Source: Pseudomonadota bacterium
GTDB taxonomy: Bacteria; Pseudomonadota; Gammaproteobacteria; Pseudomonadales; Moraxellaceae
Direction: 5' to 3'
Assembly: GCA_021804565.1 (NCBI GenBank)
Contig: JAJZHK010000001.1
Span: 1 to 64,000, forward strand
DNA: 64,000 nt
Made by a program: the position numbers and the translations under genes. Shown here in pieces: positions 40,091 through 52,115 of this stretch. The notes under the pieces are model-generated. The model was not told the origin of the DNA, ran no database searches, and saw only the letters and a list, made by a program, of their open reading frames with translations. How positions within the stretch are numbered: position 1 is the stretch's first letter; the number at the start of each line of letters is the position of its first letter.

Positions 40091-40579
40091 TCAGCGTTGC
40101 GTCCTGTGGAAAAGCATGGTTGTTCCGACACTGGCTTGATAAGGGTGGGTGAACGTGCTCAGAGCGCGCAGGCAGTCCTCAACGTTCTGGTCATCGCGCA
40201 AGGCCAGGGTGTCTATGCCGCAGCGCTGCAAGTAGTACACCGTGTCCTGGATGACATCCCCGCAGGCCCGCAGTTGACCGCGATAGCCCCAGCGTTCGCG
40301 CAGGAGCACCGCTTGCGAGTAGGCGCGACCATCCGTGAAGTGAGGAAAGTCGAGCATGATGAGCGCCAGCCTGGGTAGAAAGGCGGACAGTTCATCGAGC
40401 TGGGCATCCGGCGTCAAACGTAGCCCGAGGTCGCCCTGGTGCGACTGCAGGCTGTCCCACGCTTGGAGCAGGCGGTTCAGGCTGACGCTGCAGGCGCGCT
40501 GGGGTGCTAAGGGGTCGGTGTCGGCAAGGTGCAGCCAATGATCTTCGACGATCCGGCCCTGACTAATCAGCTGTGGCAT
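40091..40579 (-). CDS. DUF934 protein, partner of sulfite reductase
   Basis: A 162-residue DUF934-family protein, almost always encoded next to a nitrite/sulfite reductase in proteobacteria. The start ATG (40577-40579) follows AAGGAG and overlaps the cysI end by 17 bases. Visible features are VEDHWLHLADTDPLA, LGLRLTPDAQLDELSAFLPR and HFTDGRAYSQAVLLRERWGY, the last resembling the family core. The biochemical role is not established. The coupling implies it helps assimilatory sulfite reduction. Much longer in-frame extensions upstream lie inside cysI and are rejected. Confidence 0.88.
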   Translation of the reverse strand: MPQLISQGRIVEDHWLHLADTDPLAPQRACSVSLNRLLQAWDSLQSHQGDLGLRLTPDAQLDELSAFLPRLALIMLDFPHFTDGRAYSQAVLLRERWGYRGQLRACGDVIQDTVYYLQRCGIDTLALRDDQNVEDCLRALSTFTHPYQASVGTTMLFHRTQR

Positions 40580-42221
40580 AAACGCGCTCCTTGAAGGGCT
40601 CGATACCGACACGGCGGTAGGTTTGAAGAAAGCTCTCTGCATCCTGGCGCAGATCGAGGTAGGTTTGCACGATCTCTTCGATGACATCCGCCATATCTCC
40701 GGCCCCAAACGAGGGGCCAAGAATCTCGCCCAGGCTGGCGTCCTTGCCGCCATGCCCGCCCAGGGAGACCTGATAAAACTCGGCGCCCTTTTTGTCGACA
40801 CCGAGGATGCCGATATGGCCTATGTGATGATGGCCACAGGCGTTCATGCACCCGGAGATATTCAGATGCAGTTCGCCCAGATCATAGGCGATATCGAGTT
40901 CTTCAATACGGCGCTGGATCTGTTCGGCGATAGGGATGGACTTGGCGTTGGCCAGTGAGCAGAAGTCGCCACCCGGGCAGCAAATGATATCGGTGATGGT
41001 GCCGATATTGGCTGTGGCCAGGCCGAGTGCGCGCAGGGCTTGCCACAGCTCATGGAGGTCGCGCTGGAGGACATCGGCGAACACCATGTTCTGCTCATGG
41101 GTCGTCCGCAGGCGTCCCAGACTGTAGCGATCAGCCAGATCGGCCACAGCGAGCATCTGTTCCGCGCTGATATCCCCTGGAGCCACCCCGGTACGCTTGA
41201 GTGACAAGGTCACCAAGCGGTACCCCGGGCGCCGGTGGGCGTGGGTGTTATGCTGAAACCAGGCACGAAAAGCACGGTCATCTGCGAGCTGGGCGGGCAG
41301 GTGCGGGTCGTCGGCGATCTCTTCATAAGCCGGCGGTGCAAAGTAGGCACGTACGCGGTCGATCTCGGCCTGGCTGAGGGTATGGACGCCCTCATGCAGA
41401 CGAGCGTACTCGGCATCGACCTGCTCCTTGAAGACCTCCGGAGTGAGCGCGCGGACCAGGATCTTGATGCGCGCCTTGAACTTGTTGTCGCGCCGTCCAT
41501 GCAGATTGTAGACGCGCAGGATGGCTTCCAGATAAGAGAGCAGGTGACGGGCAGGCAGATCGTCGTGGATGAAACTGCCTATCATCGGGGTGCGGCCGAG
41601 TCCTCCGCCGACCAGTACGCGAAAGCGCAGATCGCCGTCGGTGCCGCGGTGCATCTGCAAACCGATGTCGTGCACCGCAATGGCGGCACGGTCTTCGTGC
41701 TCATGGGCGTTGACGGCGATTTTGAACTTGCGAGGCAAGAAGGCAAATTCGGGGTGAAAAGTCGACCATTGACGGATGATCTCGCACCACGGACGCGGGT
41801 CTTCTATCTCACCGTGCTGGCTGCCGGCGTAAGGATCGCTGGTGGTGTTGCGTATGCAGTTGCCGCTGGTTTGTATGCAGTGCATCTGCACCGAGGCCAG
41901 TTCCGCCAGAATGTCCGGTACATCCTCCAGGCGTGGCCAGTTCAGCTGCATATTCTGACGCGTCGAGATGTGCCCGTAGCCGCGATCATAGCGACGACTG
42001 ATTTCGGCCAGTTTGCGCAGTTGACGGCTGTCGAGCTGGCCGTAGGGGATGGCGATACGCAGCATGGGTGCGTAGCGCTGGATATAAAGGCCGTTTTGCA
42101 GGCGCAAGGGGCGAAAATCGTCCTCGCTCAGGCGGCCGGCCAGATAGCGCTGCATCTGGTCGCGAAACTGTGCGACACGCTCATCGACGATACGCTGATC
42201 GTATTCATCATACTTGTACAT
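40563..42221 (-). CDS. cysI: Assimilatory sulfite reductase, siroheme/4Fe-4S hemoprotein
   Basis: This enzyme reduces sulfite to sulfide for cysteine synthesis. The 552-residue protein has two ferredoxin-like halves. TRQNMQLNWPR and TSGNCIRNTTSDPYAG bind siroheme. The cluster cysteines lie in CCPGGDFC (about 412-420) and SGCMNACGHHHIGHIG (about 455-470). The ATG at 42221 follows AAGGGG. No flavoprotein cysJ is adjacent, so electrons may come from ferredoxin or a distant reductase. A nitrite reductase function is possible from family alone; the DUF934 partner favours sulfite. Confidence 0.93.
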   Translation of the reverse strand: MYKYDEYDQRIVDERVAQFRDQMQRYLAGRLSEDDFRPLRLQNGLYIQRYAPMLRIAIPYGQLDSRQLRKLAEISRRYDRGYGHISTRQNMQLNWPRLEDVPDILAELASVQMHCIQTSGNCIRNTTSDPYAGSQHGEIEDPRPWCEIIRQWSTFHPEFAFLPRKFKIAVNAHEHEDRAAIAVHDIGLQMHRGTDGDLRFRVLVGGGLGRTPMIGSFIHDDLPARHLLSYLEAILRVYNLHGRRDNKFKARIKILVRALTPEVFKEQVDAEYARLHEGVHTLSQAEIDRVRAYFAPPAYEEIADDPHLPAQLADDRAFRAWFQHNTHAHRRPGYRLVTLSLKRTGVAPGDISAEQMLAVADLADRYSLGRLRTTHEQNMVFADVLQRDLHELWQALRALGLATANIGTITDIICCPGGDFCSLANAKSIPIAEQIQRRIEELDIAYDLGELHLNISGCMNACGHHHIGHIGILGVDKKGAEFYQVSLGGHGGKDASLGEILGPSFGAGDMADVIEEIVQTYLDLRQDAESFLQTYRRVGIEPFKERVYATAD

Positions 42222-42428
42222 GCGGCACACCCCTTCTACGCGATGAGGCTACCTTAGCAATGGACTCTAATAAAATAAAATTCTTTTTTTCAATATATTA
42301 GTCACTTTTAGTTATAAATTGACGGCAGCCGCCTGACGGGATCCTTGCCTTGCCGCTGAGGGGGCAGGATCGCTACAATAGCGCGATGTCGTATCATCAC
42401 GGCGGCGACCGCAGGTCTTGGAATCAGC
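42222..42428. promoter_or_regulatory. Divergent control region between cysI and the GntR-type regulator
   Basis: This 207-base region is sharply AT-rich from about 42262 to 42320. For cysI (minus strand) TTGAAA at 42293-42288 and TAGAGT at 42269-42264, 18 bases apart, make a plausible promoter. For the regulator, TTGCCG (42350-42355) and TACAAT (42374-42379) are 18 apart. The latter -10 sits inside the small palindrome CGCTA-CAA-TAGCG (42371-42383), a possible operator. The AT-rich tract could also carry a CysB site, which I cannot confirm. Confidence 0.45.
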
Positions 42429-43124
42429 ATGGGTTTTAGAGCGAAGGATAGTCTGGCAGAGCAGATCGCCCAGCATCTGGCTGACCAGATCACGCGAGGT
42501 GAGCTCCTGGAGGGTGAGCGCATCCAGGAATTGCGCATCGCCAAGGAGCTGAATGTCTCCCGTGGGTCGGTGCGTGAGGCCCTGCTCCTGCTGGAGCGGC
42601 GCCATCTGATCGAGATCTATGCCCGCCGCGGCGCCATCGTCACCGAGTTGACCGTCCAGCATGTGCGGGCGCTCTATGAAGTCCTCGGATTGCTGGCTGG
42701 CCGGTTGCTGGTGCACACCCTGCGCCAGGTGCAGGCGGCGGACATCCAGGCCCTGCGCCAACAGCTGCAGAACGTCGAGATCGGTATCGTCGAGCATGAT
42801 ATGGATAGGTTTGCCGACGAAGTCTTCACCTGGGTGCGCATGAGCTACCGCTACGCCGACAATGTCTACCTCGAGGAGATGCTCGAAGATCTCGAACCGG
42901 CCTTGCGCCGGTGCACACTCCTGGTCTTGCACGGTGTGCAGCAGAGTGCCGAGCTTCTTTATCAAGGGCTGGGTCAGCTGCTCGAGCTTGCCCTGACGCG
43001 TGATGAGGCGAGGACGCTGCAAAAGCTCGATGAGCTCCTCCATGAGCAGTGTGATCAGGTGATTGAGGCCTTGTTGCGGATGAAGCAGGTGGAGCTCGCC
43101 TGGGCCCAAAGACACCGGCGCTGA
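42429..43124 (+). CDS. GntR-family transcriptional regulator (FadR/FCD type)
   Basis: A 231-residue regulator. The N-terminal winged helix-turn-helix (about residues 8-72) includes LADQITRGELLEGERIQELR, IAKELNVSRGSVREALLLLE and LIEIYARRGAIVTEL, a clear GntR signature. The C-terminal part is all-helical and FCD-like, but I do not see a clean metal-binding histidine set. It precedes smc by 11 bases, so it may be co-transcribed. A GntR-type gene before smc is also seen in Pseudomonas. The ligand and targets are unknown. Confidence 0.87.
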   Translation: MGFRAKDSLAEQIAQHLADQITRGELLEGERIQELRIAKELNVSRGSVREALLLLERRHLIEIYARRGAIVTELTVQHVRALYEVLGLLAGRLLVHTLRQVQAADIQALRQQLQNVEIGIVEHDMDRFADEVFTWVRMSYRYADNVYLEEMLEDLEPALRRCTLLVLHGVQQSAELLYQGLGQLLELALTRDEARTLQKLDELLHEQCDQVIEALLRMKQVELAWAQRHRR

Positions 43125-43135
43125 AGAAGAATCCT

Positions 43136-46100
43136 ATGCGCCTTAAGTCGATCAAACTTGCTGGCTTCAAGTCCTTTGTCGATCCGACGACCGCCCATTT
43201 TCCGAGCAATTTGTCGGCGGTGGTCGGCCCCAATGGTTGTGGCAAGTCCAATATCATTGACGCTGTGCGCTGGGTGATGGGGGAGTCCTCGGCGCGTAAT
43301 TTGCGCGGTGAGTCCATGGCCGACGTCATCTTCAATGGCTCGAGTGGACGCAAGCCGGTAGCGCAGGCGTCGATAGAGCTGATTTTTGATAACAGCGATG
43401 GCAGCCTGCTCGGTGAGTACGCAGCTTACACCGAGATCGGGGTGCGCCGTCTGGTCACCCGTGATGGACGATCAGACTACTTCCTCAATGGCAGCCGCTG
43501 CCGGCGCAAGGACATCACCGACCTGTTTTTGGGGACCGGTCTCGGGCCGCGCAGCTACGCGATCATAGAGCAAGGCATGATCTCGCGACTGATCGAGGCC
43601 AAGCCGGAAGAGTTGCGCGTCTACATCGAAGAAGCGGCGGGCATCTCCCGTTACAAGGACAGACGCCGCGACACCGAACTGCGTATGCGCCACACCCGCG
43701 ATAATCTCGATCGTCTCAATGATCTGCGCGAGGAGATGGGGCGGCAGTTGCAGCATCTCGAGCGGCAGGCCCAGTCGGCCGAAAAATACCGCGAGTACAA
43801 GGACGAGGAACTGCGTCTGCGGGCGCTGCTGCAGGCTTTACGCTGGCGGCAACAGGAAGGCCTCGCCGCGCAAGAGTCGCGCAGCCTGGCGCAGGAAGAA
43901 TTGGCCTGCACCGCCTTGCAAAGCGAGCGCCAGGGCATCGAGACACAGATCGAAGCGCAAAGACTGCAGCGCTTGGATCTTGACAGTGCGGTGCAGCAGG
44001 CCCAGCAAGAGCACTATCGTCTTGGTCATGAGCTGGCGTCGGTGCAGCAAAGCCTGCAGCACCGGCGTGAGCGCCTGCTGCAGATCGAGCGCGACCTGCG
44101 TGAGTCTGAAGCCAGGCACCGGCAGTTGCAGGAGCATGCCCGTACCGATGCCGAAGAGATGCGTGAGGTGCAGGCGCAGCTGGAGGAGCTCGCTCCCGAG
44201 GTGCAGTCGCTGCAGCAGCGTTGGCAGCAGGAACAGCTACAGCTGCAAGAGGCTGAGGCGACGATGTCGCGCTGGCAGCAGGCCTGGGAAAGCTTTCAGG
44301 AGTCGGCCACCCACAACAAGCAAAGCGCCGAACTGCAGGAACTACGTCTGCAGCAGATCGAGCAATCGCAAAAGCGCGCACGTGAGCGCGCCGTGCGCTT
44401 GCAGGAAGAGCAGCGGCAGCTGGAGGACGCTGATGACGAGGTCTGGACCCTCCTGCAAGAGCAGGTGGCCGAGCTCGAACTGCGTCAGGAGGACGCTCAG
44501 GAACGGGTACGCAGCCTGGGCTTGCAGTTGCAGCAGAGCCGGGCACAGATCCAGGCGAGCGAGGCTGAACTGGATGACTTGCGTGCGCAGCAACAAGCCC
44601 TGCAGGGCTCGCTAACCGCCCTGCAGTCTCTGCAGGATGATGCTTTGGGAGCCGGGCAGGCCAGCCAGAACTGGCTGCAAGCGCAGGGTCTGGCGCTCGC
44701 CTCCCGGCTGATCGACGTTCTCCAGGTCCAGCCCGGCTGGCAACGCGCGGTCGAAACGGTGCTTGGACGCCGTCTGCATGCCGTGCAGGTGGATGAGCTC
44801 AGCACGGCCAGCGCCTGGCCAGCACCGCCGGCCGCCATGGCCCTGCTGCAAACGACGCTCACCGATCGCCAGCAACACAGCGCGGATGCCTTGGCCCATG
44901 AAGTGCAGCCTGCCGGTGTGCGCGCCTGGCTGTGGGGGCTGCGCAAGGTGGCCAGCCTTGCGGAGGCCCTGGCCCGTCGCGAGGAGCTGGACGACGGACA
45001 GGCTTGGGTGACCCCCGAGGGACAGATTGTCGGTATGCACGGCCTGCAATGGCCGGCGCAGCAGGACGGTGACGGCCTGCTCGAGCGCCAGCAGCGGCTG
45101 CACGAGCTGAGAGCACAGTTGCAGGCCTTGCAGCAGGACAAGGACCGCTGCGAGGAGAAGCTGGCGGACTTGCGTGCGCAGCGCGCTCGCATCGAAGAAG
45201 AGCGTGATGAGGCGGGTGTCCAGGTGACCGCCTTGACCCAGGACAAGGGGCTGCGCCTGGCTGATCTGCGTGCGCGGCAAGTGCGTCGGGAGCAGTTGCA
45301 GGCACGACGCTTGCGTATCGGCGATGAACTGCAGGAAGTGCAGCGTCAGCAAGAAAGTGACATTCAAGCCTATGATGGCGCGCGTGAGCTGAAAGAGCAG
45401 GCGCTGCAGGCCATGCAAAGCGATGCCGACAGACGTCAGGCCCTGTTGCAGGAGCGCGATCAGGTGCGCGCCGCGGTCGACACCGTGCGTGATCGTGCCC
45501 GCCTGAGCCGCGAGCAGTCACACCAGCTGGATATGCGTCAGCAGTCCTTGCAAACCCGTGCGCAGGCGCTCGAGCGTGCCCAGGAACGTGCCCAGGACCA
45601 GCTGCATGATCTGTCCTTGCGCTGTGACCAGCTGCGCGAAGAAGAGCTGGTGGCGCGCGACAGCCCCCTCCAGGATGAGGCTCGCCTGCACGAGCTGGCC
45701 TCCGCCCAGGAGGTCGCGCAGCGACACTGGCTGGCGCTGCGCGAACAGCTCGCTGCTATCGACGAGGCGATGCGCCTGACAGAGCAGCAAAAACAGCTGT
45801 GCGAGCGCAGCCTTTTGCAGCGTCAGGAGCAGGCCAGTCGGCTGGCGCTGAAGGTGCAGGAAGCACAGATACGCATGCAGTCTCTGCAAGAGCAGATGCA
45901 GGAGCAGGGGTGGGAGCTGCAGGCCTGGTTGGCCGAGCTCAGCGAGACTCTGGAAGAAACCGAGATACAGGCGCAGATCGAGCGTATCGGCGTACGTATC
46001 GCCCGCTTGGGGCCGATCAATCTCGCCGCGATCGACGAGTACAAGCAGCAACTCGAGCGTAAAACCTATCTCGATACCCAGGACGCTGATCTGCGTGAGG

Positions 46101-46621
46101 CCCTGGAGATGCTGGAAAATGCCATACGCAAGATCGATCGCGAGACGCGAACCCTGTTCAAGGACACCTTCGACCGCGTCAATCAAGGCTTTGGCGATCT
46201 CTTTCCCAAGGTCTTCGGTGGTGGTCATGCCTATCTTGAGTTGACCGGGGAGGATCTTCTCGAGGCCGGCGTCGCCATCATGGCGCGGCCGCCGGGCAAG
46301 CGCAATTCGACCATCCATCTGTTGTCGGGAGGGGAGAAGGCTTTGACCGCCCTGTCTCTGGTCTTTTCTATCTTTGCGCTGAATCCAGCACCATTTTGCA
46401 TGCTCGATGAGGTCGACGCACCGCTGGACGACGCCAATGTCGGCCGCTTTGCACGCCTGGTCGAAGACATGTCGCAGCGGCTGCAGTTCATTTATATTAC
46501 GCATAACAAGATTGCTATGGAAATGGCGCATCAGCTCATGGGCGTCACCATGCATGAGCCAGGTGTGTCGCGTCTGGTAGCCGTCAATGTCGAAGAAGCT
46601 GCCCGTATGGCAGCGCAGTAG
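43136..46621 (+). CDS. smc: Chromosome segregation protein SMC
   Basis: SMC is the ATPase of the condensin that organises and segregates the chromosome. Walker A GPNGCGKSN is at residues 31-39. Two long Gln/Glu/Arg-rich coiled coils (about 165-490 and 650-950) flank a hinge around 500-640. The C-terminal head has the signature LLSGGEKALTALSLVFS and Walker B FCMLDEVDAPLDDANV. It has 1161 residues. zipA follows by 8 bases. The kleisin partners scpA and scpB are not in the window. Confidence 0.98.
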   Translation: MRLKSIKLAGFKSFVDPTTAHFPSNLSAVVGPNGCGKSNIIDAVRWVMGESSARNLRGESMADVIFNGSSGRKPVAQASIELIFDNSDGSLLGEYAAYTEIGVRRLVTRDGRSDYFLNGSRCRRKDITDLFLGTGLGPRSYAIIEQGMISRLIEAKPEELRVYIEEAAGISRYKDRRRDTELRMRHTRDNLDRLNDLREEMGRQLQHLERQAQSAEKYREYKDEELRLRALLQALRWRQQEGLAAQESRSLAQEELACTALQSERQGIETQIEAQRLQRLDLDSAVQQAQQEHYRLGHELASVQQSLQHRRERLLQIERDLRESEARHRQLQEHARTDAEEMREVQAQLEELAPEVQSLQQRWQQEQLQLQEAEATMSRWQQAWESFQESATHNKQSAELQELRLQQIEQSQKRARERAVRLQEEQRQLEDADDEVWTLLQEQVAELELRQEDAQERVRSLGLQLQQSRAQIQASEAELDDLRAQQQALQGSLTALQSLQDDALGAGQASQNWLQAQGLALASRLIDVLQVQPGWQRAVETVLGRRLHAVQVDELSTASAWPAPPAAMALLQTTLTDRQQHSADALAHEVQPAGVRAWLWGLRKVASLAEALARREELDDGQAWVTPEGQIVGMHGLQWPAQQDGDGLLERQQRLHELRAQLQALQQDKDRCEEKLADLRAQRARIEEERDEAGVQVTALTQDKGLRLADLRARQVRREQLQARRLRIGDELQEVQRQQESDIQAYDGARELKEQALQAMQSDADRRQALLQERDQVRAAVDTVRDRARLSREQSHQLDMRQQSLQTRAQALERAQERAQDQLHDLSLRCDQLREEELVARDSPLQDEARLHELASAQEVAQRHWLALREQLAAIDEAMRLTEQQKQLCERSLLQRQEQASRLALKVQEAQIRMQSLQEQMQEQGWELQAWLAELSETLEETEIQAQIERIGVRIARLGPINLAAIDEYKQQLERKTYLDTQDADLREALEMLENAIRKIDRETRTLFKDTFDRVNQGFGDLFPKVFGGGHAYLELTGEDLLEAGVAIMARPPGKRNSTIHLLSGGEKALTALSLVFSIFALNPAPFCMLDEVDAPLDDANVGRFARLVEDMSQRLQFIYITHNKIAMEMAHQLMGVTMHEPGVSRLVAVNVEEAARMAAQ

Positions 46622-46629
46622 GAGTAGGC

Positions 46630-50023
<3,394 letters not shown>

Positions 50024-50037
50024 GAGGAAAGACCGAG

Positions 50038-50454
50038 GTGGAGCGAGAATCCGTGGTCTATGGCGTCATCCGCGATATGGTCTGGGGCGAGGATGCGGCC
50101 GCATCGGCACGACTGCAGCACAACCGCAGCGTGCTCGACACCTTGCCTGATGCAGAAGGTGGACCGCTGCTGTGGCGCAGCATGTTCAGCGACAGCTCGG
50201 CGCGTGAGTGGGGCAGCGCCTATCAAAGTTCATTGATCCATTTTGGCCTGACCTGTCGAGGCCTGGAGTATGAGTGGTCGTCCTGGTTACGTGCTTTTGA
50301 GGCGCTGCTCGCGCGGCTGTACTGGGTGCAGGCCAAGGTCCACCTCGAGACCGAAGGCTCGGCCCAGCACGTCTTCATCTGGGAGCCGGAGCTGGAGTTT
50401 CATGGTCCTGACATGCCCATGGCCCTGCGCTGCGCCTGGGAGAGGATCGCTTGA
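50038..50454 (+). CDS. Uncharacterised 138-residue protein
   Basis: I do not recognise this family. The GTG start at 50038 lies 8 bases after AGAGGA. The product is acidic and rich in aromatic residues, with no signal peptide or membrane helix, so it is probably cytoplasmic. It has a compact, conserved-looking middle with FGLTCRGLEYEWSSWLRAFE followed by LYWVQAKVHLETEG and VFIWEPELEF. The upstream transglycosylase ends 14 bases before it. Codon use looks like its neighbours, so it is a genuine gene. It may share an operon with ligA. Confidence 0.75.
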   Translation: MERESVVYGVIRDMVWGEDAAASARLQHNRSVLDTLPDAEGGPLLWRSMFSDSSAREWGSAYQSSLIHFGLTCRGLEYEWSSWLRAFEALLARLYWVQAKVHLETEGSAQHVFIWEPELEFHGPDMPMALRCAWERIA

Positions 50455-50487
50455 TACGGGTCTTACATCGCATTTAAGGGGTATCAG

Positions 50488-51000
50488 ATGTCTTTACAAG
50501 ATCAGCTGCTCAAGCTGGGTGTCGCCAATCAGAAGCAGCTCAGGCAGGCCCAGCACGCGCAAAGGCAAGCCGCCAAAAGTGGTCACAATGAAGCCCGCGA
50601 ACTGGCGCAAACACGTCAGCAGGAGCAAAAAGCGCAGCAGCAGCAGCGTCAGCGCCTGCTCAATGAGGAGCGTGAGCGCAAAGAAAATGAGGCTGCAGCG
50701 CGCCAGATGATCCTGCAAAATGAGCAGCTACGGGTTGCCGGTGATGCTGTCTGTCATGTTCGTGTCGGCAGCAAGCTGCGTAAAGTGCGTATGCATAAGG
50801 CTCAGTACGAGGACCTCTGCTCGGGGCACTTGCGCTGGGTCGTGCTCGATGATCGCCTGGTTTTGCTGCGAGCCGAGATGGCGGCTGCCATCGCCGAAAA
50901 GATGCCCGACTGGGTGCTGCCGTATGAATCCGGGCAAGCTGCGCCAGCTGCCGGTTACGAAGATGCACGTTATCAGATCCCCGACGATCTGATGTGGTAG
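50488..51000 (+). CDS. DUF2058 protein (YaiL-like)
   Basis: A 170-residue DUF2058-family protein related to E. coli YaiL. It begins SLQDQLLKLGVANQKQLRQA, continues with a highly charged Gln/Glu/Arg coiled coil (about residues 15-75), and has a C-terminal domain ending in the family hallmark IPDDLMW. It has been annotated as nucleoprotein- or polynucleotide-associated, but its biochemical role is unclear. It stands alone behind AAGGGG and is convergent with the alpha/beta hydrolase 10 bases away, with no obvious terminator. Confidence 0.88.
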   Translation: MSLQDQLLKLGVANQKQLRQAQHAQRQAAKSGHNEARELAQTRQQEQKAQQQQRQRLLNEERERKENEAAARQMILQNEQLRVAGDAVCHVRVGSKLRKVRMHKAQYEDLCSGHLRWVVLDDRLVLLRAEMAAAIAEKMPDWVLPYESGQAAPAAGYEDARYQIPDDLMW

Positions 51001-51010
51001 ACGGATCGGC

Positions 51011-51940
51011 TTACCTGTCGATCCGGTGGGCGTGGATGAACTGGGCGATCAGCTCGGCCAGTTCGTCCGGGGCGTCCTCGCTGAGAAAATGCCCTCCGGA
51101 AAGACGCAAGGTCTTGCTGCAACCGAGCACATGACAGGCTTCTTGGGCGTGTCGATGGAAATTGATGGCTTGATCCTGATCTCCCCAGATCAGTTGCGTC
51201 GGCAGGGGATTTTGCAATACCGAACGACGTATGCCCTGCTCGAAGGCATGGGTTTTGACAAAGCCGCGCATGATGCGCAGAAAAGCCGCCCCCTGGTCTT
51301 CGCGCAGCAGCAGGTCGCGATGCGCCAGGATCTCTCCAGTGCTCAGCTCACGGCAGATGCCGTAGTGTCGATAGAGTCGCTCGAACCAGGAGCTGTCACG
51401 CAGATGCTGCAGGTAGGCTTGGCCGAGCCAAGGCCAGCTCAGCGGCATCATATACCAGGGACGACGGTAGGAAGCCGTCGCCACCATGGCGCTGATGACG
51501 CTGATACTGGCTACTTGTTGGGGCATCAGACGCATGAATTCGAGGGCGACAGGTCCGGCGATGCTGTGGGTGACGAGATGGACACGGCGTAAGCCGAGGG
51601 CATGGATGGCGTCACACAGCCAGCGCGCCAGGCCACACCAGCTATAGTCAAAATGACTGGGGCGACTGGCCAGCCCCATGCCGGGCCAGTCGATCGCCAT
51701 GCCGTGCAAGCCCTGCTGAGCCAGAGCCGGCAGCAACCAACGGTAGACATACGATGAGGTCGGCACCCCGTGCAGGCAGAGGACGGGCTCGCCGCGGCCG
51801 CATTGCCAGACATGACTGGCCGCCGTCGCCAGGTGCAGGGGTGTTCCCAACTGGCGCCAGCGCTCGACCAGTTCATCCGCTTGGGCTGCTGTCGTCTCTG
51901 GCCATTGCCATTGGGTGATCGGCGCGTGCTCTCGCATCAT
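51011..51940 (-). CDS. Alpha/beta-fold hydrolase
   Basis: A 309-residue alpha/beta hydrolase of the dehalogenase/epoxide-hydrolase-like group. The oxyanion-hole strand is LCLHGVPTSSYVYRWLLPAL. The nucleophile elbow reads THSIAG, so Thr and Ala replace the glycines of the usual GxSxG. The acid lies in LIWGDQDQ and the histidine in SGGHFLSED. A cap domain with several tryptophans lies between. The substrate cannot be inferred. ATGs at 51940 and 51937 are both possible starts. It is a single-gene unit, divergent from the first barrel gene. Confidence 0.85.
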   Translation of the reverse strand: MMREHAPITQWQWPETTAAQADELVERWRQLGTPLHLATAASHVWQCGRGEPVLCLHGVPTSSYVYRWLLPALAQQGLHGMAIDWPGMGLASRPSHFDYSWCGLARWLCDAIHALGLRRVHLVTHSIAGPVALEFMRLMPQQVASISVISAMVATASYRRPWYMMPLSWPWLGQAYLQHLRDSSWFERLYRHYGICRELSTGEILAHRDLLLREDQGAAFLRIMRGFVKTHAFEQGIRRSVLQNPLPTQLIWGDQDQAINFHRHAQEACHVLGCSKTLRLSGGHFLSEDAPDELAELIAQFIHAHRIDR

Positions 51941-52115
51941 CCAGCAGTCCAGGCTTGATTTCTATGAAAAATCCTCCTGCCAGTGTAGTTCAAAAGCGAG
52001 AGATGGCGAGGCCCGCAGGGCTGCTCATACATTTTTTTACATCCGCATGGCTTTTTTGTGAAATTTACTACACTCATTGAACCCAGACGCAATCATAACG
52101 AAGAGGAGGACTGGG
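51941..52115. promoter_or_regulatory. Divergent promoter region before the first barrel gene
   Basis: This 175-base spacer contains TTTACA (52036-52041) and TGAAAT (52059-52064) 17 bases apart, a plausible sigma-70 promoter for the barrel gene with a leader of about 45 bases ending in GAGGAGG. TGTGA-N6-CTACA starting at 52057 weakly resembles a CRP site. I see no Pho box. A promoter for the minus-strand hydrolase is not clear. Confidence 0.4.
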
